DNA of 64,000 nt from Pseudomonadota bacterium (lineage in GTDB: Bacteria > Pseudomonadota > Gammaproteobacteria > Steroidobacterales > Steroidobacteraceae), in assembly GCA_021808195.1 (NCBI GenBank), contig JAKBCE010000003.1, positions 124,001-188,000 of the forward strand. Direction: 5' to 3'. The position numbers and the translations under genes were made by a program. Positions 18,215 to 26,278 of this stretch are shown here, piece by piece (the first letter of the stretch is position 1; each line of letters opens with the position of its first letter). The notes beneath the pieces are model-generated. The model was given only the letters and a program-made list of their open reading frames with translations, did not search any database and had not been told where the DNA came from.

Positions 18215-19000
18215 TCACGGCGGCCCCGCAAAACTCACCGGTTGCACCAGCGCCGGAGTGCCGAATTCCACCAGCTTCGCATTCGAGTCGCGAAAGTAAA
18301 CCTGCCAAAACGATTGCAGACTCTGATCCAGAAGCTGATCGTCCGCAATCCCAGCCGGCACCGCTCGCGAAGCGGCGGCACGTGGCACCTTCGAAGGCGC
18401 AGCGGGGGATGCGGATCGCGCAACGGTCGCTTCGGGTCGGACGCGCGTCTGCCCCGGCTTGCGCAGGTAACTGCGGAGCGCGTTGATGGCTGGTGGATAC
18501 TGCTGCGCAGCCGATTTGCGCAGCCACTGCAGCGCAAGATGCCCATTCGTCGGCAGACCGCCATCACCCTCGGCATAGAAACTGGCAACGGCCAGCTGCG
18601 CCGGGGGGTAACCCTGCTCGGCCGAACGCAGGTACCACTTTGCGGCCCGGCCCAGATTTTTCCCGGCGCCACCCCAGTTATTCTGATACATGGCGCCTAG
18701 CAAGTATTCTGCAACCCGATCTCCCTGTTTGGCGGATTTTCTGAACCATTTCAGCGCCTTCTTGGGGTTTGTCGCAAACCCGTTCTTTCCTTCCAGGTAC
18801 CAGTACCCAAGAACACGCTGCGACGCCGGATTGCCGGCCCGAGCCCCCAACACCACAGGTGACGTCCGCGCTTGCACGCGCGGTATTGCCCCGAGCCCGA
18901 TGAACCCCCACACCAGCAATCCCAGGGCCCATATCGTGGTCGCGGCGCCTCCCTTGCGGTCAACGTCAACGACGAGTGCAGCGTTCTGAGCGTTGTTCAT
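18215..19000 (-). CDS. Sel1-repeat exported protein with shared C-terminal module (paralogue C)
   Basis: 261 residues: a hydrophobic N-terminal anchor or signal (TTIWALGLLVWGFIGLGAI), three to four Sel1-type helical repeats (NPKKALKWFRKSAKQGDRVA, LGRAAKWYLRSAEQGYPPA, GHLALQWLRKSAAQQYPPA), a Pro/Ala/Arg linker, and an end module DQSL.SFWQ.YF..SNAKLV.FGTPALVQPVSF that is 32/37 identical to the end of the Sel1 protein encoded at 21104-22126. Sel1 repeats mediate protein contacts. The ATG at 19000 has GAGG upstream. It is last in the minus-strand envelope cluster. Function unknown. Confidence 0.8.
   Translation of the reverse strand: MNNAQNAALVVDVDRKGGAATTIWALGLLVWGFIGLGAIPRVQARTSPVVLGARAGNPASQRVLGYWYLEGKNGFATNPKKALKWFRKSAKQGDRVAEYLLGAMYQNNWGGAGKNLGRAAKWYLRSAEQGYPPAQLAVASFYAEGDGGLPTNGHLALQWLRKSAAQQYPPAINALRSYLRKPGQTRVRPEATVARSASPAAPSKVPRAAASRAVPAGIADDQLLDQSLQSFWQVYFRDSNAKLVEFGTPALVQPVSFAGPP
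18218..18328 (-). repeat. Copy 1 of a duplicated 37-codon C-terminal module
   Basis: Closely similar at DNA and protein level to 21107-21217 (five amino-acid differences). Both copies end their gene at the same residue (FAGPP, stop). Confidence 0.85.
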
Positions 19001-19369
19001 GACGAACCTCCACATCCCGGCACAGCATTGCGTGCCCCGCGATTGGCCACCCATCCCGCTGCGCATACCGCCGGGACCCACGGCTCAAGGTCGGCCGCCC
19101 CCGTACCCACGGCACCTCGCTCCGCGCCCCCACTGCAGTCACTCAAGGACATCGCGGGCCCTGTGAGGCGGCTCGTTCAGGGCAATCGCCGACGCCACCG
19201 GGTACAGCGAAAACACGGGGCCATTCCTCCGAGCGGTATCCCCGCCGGTCAAACTCCTTTCGTGCTGGGTAGAGCAATCCACCCGGCGCAGTCCGAGCGA
19301 ATGGTTGCTCACATCAGACGAACTGCTGCGACTGAGATGACCCGCACGCACACTCGTCATGTGTCAGTC
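19001..19369 (-). other. 369-bp spacer between Sel1 genes
   Basis: No coding sequence recognised on either strand. It would hold the promoter of the downstream Sel1 gene if that gene is not cotranscribed, but no clear promoter or hairpin was found. Confidence 0.4.
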
Positions 19370-20875
19370 TTACGGTACCGGCGGACTGAGGATGTCGCGG
19401 ACCGCCGGATCAACAAACACTATGCAATTGGGCTGGACTCCGACAAATCCCGCTGGACAACGGCGCTCCTGATTCGACACGAGCCGACGCTGGTGCGCCG
19501 CTCTCGCCACGGGTCGCTGCACGAAGAGCAACTCCGTGTCGGCCTGCCGAACCCCCGCGCTCGCAGCCAGTCTCAGCCACTGCGCCGCCTTCACCCAGCT
19601 CTGCGCAACGCCACGACCGGTCTCATACAGCAAGGCGAGATTGAATTGCGCCGGCCCGAAGCCGGCGGCGGCGGCTCTCTTGTACCAGAACGCCGCCCGT
19701 GCCGGATCAGCGGCCGTTCCCACGCCATACTGCAGAAATTGACCCAACTTGTTTTCCGCAGGCAAGCTGCCTTGACGGGCTGCCTTGCGAAGCCAATAGA
19801 TCGACTGCGCGCTATTGACCGGGCCTGCGATACCGGCCGCATAGACTAACGCGAGTCGATATTGCGCCGACCGGCTACCGCGCCGGGCGGCCAAGTTCAA
19901 ACGCATCAGCGCGGCGCCCGATAGAACGGCTGCCGGAACACGAAAGGGGTGGAAGTGCGTCCCAAAGGACAGATCCCAAACCAACCGCGCCGCGCCTGTG
20001 GAGTTCGCGCTGTAGTGCAGAAAGGCCTGATTCAGCCGCCCTGTCGCCCCCCGGTGTCGCGCCTGCGCTATCGCCTGCCCTACAGAAACAAATTGCGCCG
20101 GTATTGTCCGCGTGCCGAAATCGGGAATGGCGACTGGTGTCAACGTCTCGCTGGTTCCCTGCAATGAGGCAACCAAACCCTGCCGGGTCGACGCCGAGTA
20201 GTAATCCACTGACGCAGAGTACGGACCGTTTGCATCCGTTACGCTCGCCAGTATCGGAGCCGCGTCGCTTGCCCACCGAGTTCTGACCCGCGCGGTCAGC
20301 TCTGCCAGTGACCTTGGTGACACCGCCGGAATCGAAATCAGCGGACTTACGACCGAACCGCGCAGCTGTCCGCCATACTGTTGACGCACATAGCTCGCGA
20401 CCGACGGATCATCCTGCCTCAGTTCGCGATATACCGCGATCAAGGCGGGCTGATCCCTCTGCGCAGCATAATCCTGTGCCAGCAGCATCTCGACCGTCGG
20501 CCGCAGCGAGGCGGGCGCAAATCGGTCTGCTTTCTTCAGATCCGCCGTCGCGGCAGAGATATGCCCGAGACCTTGCTCGGCCGTGCCCAGCAGATACCAG
20601 GCGAAGCCATCTGAGGGATCCGCTGTGGTCGCTCGCCTCGCGAGCGACCACAGCGCCCCCCATGCGTGCTCAGCCGCAAGCTGGGTTGCCTGCATCTGCA
20701 ATTGGGGGCTCATTGCAGACCCTGCGGGGACAACTCCCGCTGCGATCATTAATGCGAATACACCACCCCATTGTCCCGGCGCGGACAGCTTGCGCCTCGG
20801 GGGCTCCGAGCCTGCCCTCCCGTCTCGAATGCCGGACCTGAAGCGGGTCAACCGGATTCGTGATGTCACTTTCAT
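19370..20875 (-). CDS. TPR/Sel1-repeat exported protein (paralogue B)
   Basis: About 501 residues. A hydrophobic export segment (GGVFALMIAAGVVPAGSA) leads into a TPR-like part (AWYLLGTAEQGLGHISAATADLKKA near 115-140), then a non-repeat middle region of about 150 residues, then Sel1 repeats (SAQSIYWLRKAARQGSLPA, DPARAAFWYKRAAAAGFGPA, WVKAAQWLRLAASAGV) and a short Cys-containing end (RRCPAGFVGVQPNCIVF). It lacks the 37-residue end module of its two Sel1 neighbours. The ATG at 20875 has AAAGG upstream; the longer open frame to 21019 is less protein-like. Probably periplasmic; role unknown. Confidence 0.75.
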   Translation of the reverse strand: MKVTSRIRLTRFRSGIRDGRAGSEPPRRKLSAPGQWGGVFALMIAAGVVPAGSAMSPQLQMQATQLAAEHAWGALWSLARRATTADPSDGFAWYLLGTAEQGLGHISAATADLKKADRFAPASLRPTVEMLLAQDYAAQRDQPALIAVYRELRQDDPSVASYVRQQYGGQLRGSVVSPLISIPAVSPRSLAELTARVRTRWASDAAPILASVTDANGPYSASVDYYSASTRQGLVASLQGTSETLTPVAIPDFGTRTIPAQFVSVGQAIAQARHRGATGRLNQAFLHYSANSTGAARLVWDLSFGTHFHPFRVPAAVLSGAALMRLNLAARRGSRSAQYRLALVYAAGIAGPVNSAQSIYWLRKAARQGSLPAENKLGQFLQYGVGTAADPARAAFWYKRAAAAGFGPAQFNLALLYETGRGVAQSWVKAAQWLRLAASAGVRQADTELLFVQRPVARAAHQRRLVSNQERRCPAGFVGVQPNCIVFVDPAVRDILSPPVP

Positions 20876-21103
20876 ATCTGGCACACCTTTGCGCAAGCGC
20901 CGCCGGGCTTGCGCCACGGCTGTGAGACTCGGTGCGTCGAACCCATTCCGCTCTGCGATTTCACACCAGACTTCCGAGACTTCCCTGCCCCGATGCTTGC
21001 AAGGAGATCCAAATTCCACCTTGAATCATGGATGTTTGCACCTGCGTGAATCTCTCCCAAATTGAGGCTCCGTACACCACTGCGGCGCCACCGCGGATCA
21101 ATC

Positions 21104-22126
21104 TCACGGTGGACCTGCAAAGCTCACCGGCTGCACCAGCGCCGGCGTACCGAAATCCACCAGTTTCGCATTCGAATGCTGAAAGTAAGCCTGCCAGAAC
21201 GATCGCAAGCTCTGATCTCGCTGTTGATTGTCTGTTGTTGCTAAAGGCGCTGCGACCGTCGGCATCACCGATGTGGTCGGTTGCGACGCGGAGGGCGTGG
21301 TGGCGTGCGCAACGGTTGTTCTTGTCTGCGCGTGAGCATTCTCTAGAGCTCGTAGGAACTTGATGGCGATCGGAAGATTCTGCGCCGCCGACTTCTTGAT
21401 CCAGATTACCGCCAGCCGCGGATCTTGCGGCAGGCCGCCTTTGCCATAGTAGTAATAAACTCCGAGGTCGTATTCGGCACGCCGAGATCCTTGCTCGGCG
21501 GACTTCATGTACCACTTTGCCGCCAGCCGCGGATCTTTTGGCAGACCGTCTTCGCCAAAGTTGTAATCAACTCCGAGGGAAAATTCGGCATGCCGATATC
21601 CCTGCTCGGCGGACTTCATGTACCACTTTGCCGCCAGCCGCGGATCTTGCGGCAGGCCGCCTTTGCCATAGTCGTAATACATTCCGAGAGCAAATTCGGC
21701 ACGCCGATATCCCTGCTCAGCGGACTTCTTGAACCAGCTTGCCGCGAGCCGCGGATCCTGCGGCAGGTCGCCTTTGCCATAGACGTAATAAATTCCGAGG
21801 TTGTATTCGGCAACCCGATATCCCTGCTCAGCGGACTTCTTGTACCACTTTGCCGCGAGCCGCGGATCTTGCGGCAGACCTTCTTCGCCAAAGTCGTAAT
21901 AAATTCCGAGTTTCAATTCGGCTCGCTGGTTTCCCTGCTCGGCGAGCGCCCTGATCCTCGAAAGTGGCAGGGCCGTCCGCGCATGCGCGACTGCCGCAAT
22001 ACTCAGCATGACGGTCGCGAGCAGCGCCAGTGTCGAGCACAGGACCGCCGCACCGGGACGTTCTGCGCGCGTCACCTGCACTCGTCTGCCGGAGGCTCCG
22101 AGGACGGCCAAGACGGGGCCGCTCAC
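21104..22126 (-). CDS. Sel1-repeat exported protein with five near-identical repeats (paralogue A)
   Basis: 340 residues starting with GTG that overlaps the stop of the vWA-like gene (GTGA), so translation is probably coupled. An N-terminal membrane or signal segment (AVLCSTLALLATVMLSIAAVAHA) precedes five consecutive 37-residue Sel1 repeats (consensus AEQGYR.AE..LG.YY), each with LPQDPRLAAKWY.KS. After a Thr/Pro/Ser-rich linker comes the end module SFWQAYFQHSNAKLVDFGTP. The repeats are unusually uniform at DNA level, indicating recent expansion. Likely periplasmic scaffold; partner unknown. Confidence 0.82.
   Translation of the reverse strand: MSGPVLAVLGASGRRVQVTRAERPGAAVLCSTLALLATVMLSIAAVAHARTALPLSRIRALAEQGNQRAELKLGIYYDFGEEGLPQDPRLAAKWYKKSAEQGYRVAEYNLGIYYVYGKGDLPQDPRLAASWFKKSAEQGYRRAEFALGMYYDYGKGGLPQDPRLAAKWYMKSAEQGYRHAEFSLGVDYNFGEDGLPKDPRLAAKWYMKSAEQGSRRAEYDLGVYYYYGKGGLPQDPRLAVIWIKKSAAQNLPIAIKFLRALENAHAQTRTTVAHATTPSASQPTTSVMPTVAAPLATTDNQQRDQSLRSFWQAYFQHSNAKLVDFGTPALVQPVSFAGPP
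21107..21217 (-). repeat. Copy 2 of the duplicated 37-codon C-terminal module
   Basis: Pair of 18218-18328. Similarity begins abruptly after a divergent linker, so the module moved or duplicated as a unit. Confidence 0.85.
21389..21943 (-). repeat. Five tandem 111-bp repeats (Sel1 units)
   Basis: The anchor CGGATC recurs at 21419, 21530, 21641, 21752 and 21863, exactly 111 bp apart. Each unit encodes 37 residues. Copies differ by a few bases, so copy number could change by slippage or recombination without breaking the frame. Confidence 0.92.
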
Positions 22127-22821
22127 GGCGAGACCCCTGCGCCCAACACGAAGACTCGTGCGCCACCGAAGTTCGGCATCAGTCCGGCCTTGCGCACCGT
22201 CTGCACCATCTGCGCGGGATTAGCTACCCCCTGACTGAAATTGCCGAGCTTGGAGTCCTCGATGCCATCGGTCACGAGAAAGAGCACCTTCTGTGCGGCC
22301 GGATCCGCCGCGATCGCCGGCGCCACCTCTTGCAGTGAAAACAGAATGTCATTTGCCTGTGCGGCGCCACCGGCAGCCGAACCCATTGCGTGCTGCGCGG
22401 TCGTATCCGCCATGCGCAGCGCGTACATCGCCTGGTCCCGCATGCAGCTGTTGAATCCCGAGAGCGAATTCATCGGCACATGCTCGCGCTCCCGGGCGGT
22501 GAGCGCACTCTCGATGATCCCGGTGTACAGCGGCCGCAGGTAATGATGGGCCGTTTCGCGGGAAAATTCGCTGATCACGAATTCCGTGCCCGGCCCGAGC
22601 GCGTGGTTGATGTTCTCAATGACCGATTTCTGCAGCGACGGACCAAGCGGTGCCGCCTGATCGATCAGCACGTACAGCAGCCGCTGCGGTGGTGAGCTGT
22701 GGAAGGTGTAATGACTGGCGGTGTAGCAGCTCGGAATCTGATTGAACAGCCCGGCCTGCGCCCGGGCCAGCGCAGCGCACAGCAGCAGTGCCGCCGTCAG
22801 TGTAAACACTCTCGTGTGCAT
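22123..22821 (-). CDS. Secreted vWA-like-fold protein
   Basis: 232 residues with a cleavable signal peptide (VFTLTAALLLCAALARAQA). The mature part alternates beta strands and helices as in a von Willebrand A domain: RLLYVLIDQAAPLG, TEFVISEFSRE, KVLFLVTDGIEDSKL, ARVFVLGAG. The DxSxS metal site is degenerate (DQAAP), so metal-dependent adhesion is doubtful. Cys pairs (SCYTASH, SCMRDQ) suggest a periplasmic disulphide. It ends directly after the last strand (GAGVSP) and overlaps the next Sel1 gene by 4 nt. It is third in the envelope cluster. Function unknown. Confidence 0.65.
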   Translation of the reverse strand: MHTRVFTLTAALLLCAALARAQAGLFNQIPSCYTASHYTFHSSPPQRLLYVLIDQAAPLGPSLQKSVIENINHALGPGTEFVISEFSRETAHHYLRPLYTGIIESALTAREREHVPMNSLSGFNSCMRDQAMYALRMADTTAQHAMGSAAGGAAQANDILFSLQEVAPAIAADPAAQKVLFLVTDGIEDSKLGNFSQGVANPAQMVQTVRKAGLMPNFGGARVFVLGAGVSP

Positions 22822-23049
22822 AGCGGATTTCTCGCGTCTTGCCTCAAAGGGAATGGTTCCAGATCGCATCGCGCCTCGCGTGGATTGATGTCAGTCCGTA
22901 ACGGAGCAGAACCTCTCGTCAGTGACTCGCACACCTTGCGCATCGGCCGCCTGCAGCGATCCATGGATTGATGGTCCATCCGTGTGTCCGTTCTTCGAGC
23001 GAAGCAGGTATCGCGAAGTCATGCGGGCAGCGGAGCGTGCGCCAGGGAG

Positions 23050-24543
23050 TCATTCTTTGAACACGTCTTCGGCCAGCGCCTGCACCCGTGCACGCTCATC
23101 CTTGATCTGATTGAAGAAATCGAGCAGCTTCATCTGTTCGGCGCTGCCGAGCCCCTGGGAGATCTGTCTGAAGCGGTCCTTGCGAGCCGCGGAGTCCCCC
23201 AGCGCGTAGATCTCCTGCGCGGCGGTGCGCAACTCCTCATCGCTCGCGCCGATTGGGGCGAGCGCCGACGCCGCAGAAGCTGCGGCCTGAGCGGGCGTTG
23301 CGGCCGGTGTGGGGCGCGGCGCGTCGGCGGTCTTGATCATTCCGGCCAGGTCTTCCTGACCGAGCTTGTCGGCCTGACGGCGGTTATAGAACGTGAGGAA
23401 CGACACGCGGGAGGGGTTCTTTGCATACTCCGGAACGTGCGCGACCAGGTACTGGCGCAGCTCGGCAAGACGGGATTCGGCGCAGTTCAGATACGGCGAA
23501 CCGATGCTGCGGACGTACGTTTCGTAATGGGACTCGCCACGCGTCAATCGGTAGGCCTGCTCGCCATCGGCAAGAAATGCGTGCTCGTACGAGAACAGAA
23601 AACCAGCCGCCTGCGTCATGATGTAGATGAAGGACAGCAGCGCCGCGGCACCGAAGCCCTGACCGGCATGCTCGCGCGCGATCTCGTGGGCAACGCGATC
23701 ACGCGCCTGCTGCTGGGCCTGCTGGACGGCCGGCGGCAGCGGCGGCGAAGACGAAGAGGCGCCGGAGTTCAAGTTCGCGAATGGATTGCTGCTGGAGGAG
23801 GACACCCCGTGATGCTCCAGGTGCACGACCTGATGCGTTTCGGCCTCCTTGATGCCTTCCCAGCGGATGTAGAAAATGAACGCCAACGCAGCGGCGAGTA
23901 CCCCAATGGTCGCAACGGTTGGCCAGAACGAGCCGCGGTCCCGTGGACCTTTTGACACGCGCGCCACGAAGCGGACCTCGGGCTTCTGTTCGGCGTCGGC
24001 CTCCTGCGGCATCGACAGCGAGATCGGCCGCACGTGATCGAGGCCACCCTGGTCCTTCTCGGCGGTGATCGCTTTGAACAGCGCCGCCTTTTTGTAGGAC
24101 TGTCCGGCGGCATGCGTCATGATCAGCATGCCGAAAGCAAACGCGAACGCGATGATCCATCCGACATAACTGACCTGGGCGGCGGACATCTCCTGCGATA
24201 CCCACGGGGCGAGTAAAAACCCCGTGCCGGCCGCCTCGGCCAAAGTCAGGGCCAGCAACAGCAGGTGCTGCCAGAAGGCCATCGGACGCGTGCCGCTCTG
24301 GTAGGAGTGCACCAGATACGCGTAGGCGTTCTCGAACACCGGTTTCGAGGAGACGTTTTCCGTAAAAGCGGCGTAGTAGTCGTTGCACAGGCGCAGTTCC
24401 GGGTCCGGCATGCCTGCCGGGTCCTCGCGCCAGGCATTGCCGGCCAGGCTGTGCGTGTCGCTCTTCAGCTGCGCGAGTTTGCCGATCTGGCCGAACAGGC
24501 GCACCGGAGAGGCATACAGCAGATCGAACAGTTGGGCTCTCAT
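23050..24543 (-). CDS. Four-helix inner-membrane protein of unknown function
   Basis: About 497 residues with no recognised family. Four hydrophobic helices can be placed: two near 90-145 (FWQHLLLLALTLAEAAGTGF; VGWIIAFAFAFGMLIM), one near 205-225 (VATIGVLAAALAFIFYI) and one near 295-315 (AALLSFIYIMTQAAGFLF). A Ser/Pro-rich stretch and a Gln/Ala-rich helix separate the third and fourth. The C-terminal third is soluble and ends with a charged helix (QMKLLDFFNQIKDER). It lies 73 bp after the OmpA-like lipoprotein gene on the same strand, suggesting one transcript and an inner/outer membrane partnership. The ATG at 24543 is preferred over GTG at 24561. Confidence 0.65.
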   Translation of the reverse strand: MRAQLFDLLYASPVRLFGQIGKLAQLKSDTHSLAGNAWREDPAGMPDPELRLCNDYYAAFTENVSSKPVFENAYAYLVHSYQSGTRPMAFWQHLLLLALTLAEAAGTGFLLAPWVSQEMSAAQVSYVGWIIAFAFAFGMLIMTHAAGQSYKKAALFKAITAEKDQGGLDHVRPISLSMPQEADAEQKPEVRFVARVSKGPRDRGSFWPTVATIGVLAAALAFIFYIRWEGIKEAETHQVVHLEHHGVSSSSSNPFANLNSGASSSSPPLPPAVQQAQQQARDRVAHEIAREHAGQGFGAAALLSFIYIMTQAAGFLFSYEHAFLADGEQAYRLTRGESHYETYVRSIGSPYLNCAESRLAELRQYLVAHVPEYAKNPSRVSFLTFYNRRQADKLGQEDLAGMIKTADAPRPTPAATPAQAAASAASALAPIGASDEELRTAAQEIYALGDSAARKDRFRQISQGLGSAEQMKLLDFFNQIKDERARVQALAEDVFKE

Positions 24544-24616
24544 CGGCTCACCCCGCAGCACGGCCGCCCGGAGTGATCAGCATCGACCAAAGGCAACCGT
24601 GTATACATGGCGTCAG

Positions 24617-26278
24617 TCACTGGTGGATCGTGAACGTGGAGGTCGCGAGGTAACTCTGACCGAGCACAGGATAGTAGATGCGCGACGGTGCGCTCTCGGC
24701 GCGCCTCGGCACGAACAGGTCCATGCACTGGATCGGGCCGCCGAGGAACATCCGGTACAGAGTGCCGCGTGAGCCGCGATAGACGTTGACCGGCACGAGC
24801 CGCGAATAGGTCGGCTGGCGCTCGTGATACCGGGCGTAATCGCGATAGATGTCGATTCTCGGATCGGGCACGGGCAAACCGGCGGCCTTCGGCACGTACG
24901 CATCCAGGATCGCCACCAGGTTGCCATGCGGCTCGCTCAGCCAGGGAGCGCCGTAAAATCCCGCAACGTCATCCCGCACCGGCAAAATCCGGCCCGACGA
25001 CAGATTGCGCACCGCGCTCGCAAGGTGCGGATGATCGTCCATACAGGCTCCGACCAGCTCGGGCGCATTGCTCGCGTGTGCGGTGCGAATGAAACTGAAC
25101 ATCGAATGGCTGTGCAACCGGCCGAGATCGATCGGGGGCTCACGGCCCTGAAGCGGCGCCCCGCCGAAATCGTATGCCCCTCGCGGCAGAGCCACAGGCG
25201 GCGCAGCGGCCTCGGCTACCGCAACCGGCGCACGCGCCGCAGCGGGCGCGGTCGTGCGATGCTCCACCTTCTGTGCCAGGCGCTGCGCACGGACCTTCAG
25301 CTTCTGGAAAAACGACGCGTGCGCAGCCGGACGCTGTGAGTTACCGCCGCCCTGCCCGGCTGGCTCTGCTGCTGCGGATGTCGTCTGCGGCGTCGTGTGG
25401 TAGGTAACGCCGGTGAAATCCGCTGGGTTGGCCGTTCTCAGGGCAAGATAGCGCGTGAGTTGTCCATCCGAGGCAACGTCCACGATTTGCACTCGGCGGT
25501 TTTCCTGTCGTCCGCGGGCGGTCGCATTGCTCGCCACCGGCAGCGCATCCCCGGCGCCCTGATAATAGATGTTTCCACCGGGTACGCCGCTGGCCGCGAA
25601 GATCTGCGCAACCACACGGGCCCGATCGGTCGAGAGCTGCAGCGCCCCGTACGGGTTCGAAGTCTGCGCGGCATGTGCCACGATCAGCACCTTGCGCTGC
25701 TCGGCGGCGGCGAGCGCAGCCGGGGGAGCATGCGGCCCGAGCGAGGCAATCAGCTCCTGCGGGGTGTATTGCGCGGCGATCTGCGCGAGATAGCCGCGCG
25801 CCCCCGGGACCAGAACCGCAGAATGCGGCTCGAAGATCACCCCCTGATCCTGGATCTGCACATCCAGCCCGACCGTGTGCTTGCCGCTGATGCCGAGTTT
25901 GCCCGGGGTGATCCGGGCGCTCGCGAGCTTCAAGTGATCCTGCTGCGCGATTCGATACAGCGCACAGCGCCGCGCATCCACACTGTGACCGATCAGGCCC
26001 CCGACCGTCGCGCCGATCGCCGCGCCGATGAGCGTGCCTTTCCCGTTTTTCTCGACGCGATGACCGACGAACGCGCCGACCACCGCGCCGGTGACAATGC
26101 CGATGTCGCTGTCGTTGTTCGAGCAGGGATTGGGGTTATCAAAGAGGTCGGTGACATGGTGCTGCAAGGTGGCGAGAAACTGTGGCTCCTGAATTCCCGA
26201 GCTGCTCGCGCAGCCCCCCGTGACCAGCACGCTCGCCGCACAGATGCCGCCCAGAACTGTCCGCGCCTTCAGCCTCAT
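24617..26278 (-). CDS. OmpA-like lipoprotein with glycine zipper and novel C-terminal domain
   Basis: 553 residues. Signal peptide with lipobox VTGGC (C23); a glycine-zipper segment near 60-100 (GAVVGAFVGHR.., GAAIGATVGGLIGH) like Lpp/OmpA-associated pore or membrane-inserting segments; then an OmpA-type peptidoglycan-binding domain (LSTDRARVVAQIF, RGRQENRRVQIVD near 215-275). A Pro/Ala linker follows, then about 180 unrecognised residues with three conserved-looking Cys/His patches (ACMDDHPHL, IQCMDLF). Probably anchored in the outer membrane and bound to peptidoglycan. First gene of the minus-strand cluster. Confidence 0.8.
   Translation of the reverse strand: MRLKARTVLGGICAASVLVTGGCASSSGIQEPQFLATLQHHVTDLFDNPNPCSNNDSDIGIVTGAVVGAFVGHRVEKNGKGTLIGAAIGATVGGLIGHSVDARRCALYRIAQQDHLKLASARITPGKLGISGKHTVGLDVQIQDQGVIFEPHSAVLVPGARGYLAQIAAQYTPQELIASLGPHAPPAALAAAEQRKVLIVAHAAQTSNPYGALQLSTDRARVVAQIFAASGVPGGNIYYQGAGDALPVASNATARGRQENRRVQIVDVASDGQLTRYLALRTANPADFTGVTYHTTPQTTSAAAEPAGQGGGNSQRPAAHASFFQKLKVRAQRLAQKVEHRTTAPAAARAPVAVAEAAAPPVALPRGAYDFGGAPLQGREPPIDLGRLHSHSMFSFIRTAHASNAPELVGACMDDHPHLASAVRNLSSGRILPVRDDVAGFYGAPWLSEPHGNLVAILDAYVPKAAGLPVPDPRIDIYRDYARYHERQPTYSRLVPVNVYRGSRGTLYRMFLGGPIQCMDLFVPRRAESAPSRIYYPVLGQSYLATSTFTIHQ

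Noticed and set aside
21389..21943. Regular repeats considered as a CRISPR array
   Set aside because: Repeats are contiguous 111-bp coding units (Sel1) with no spacers.
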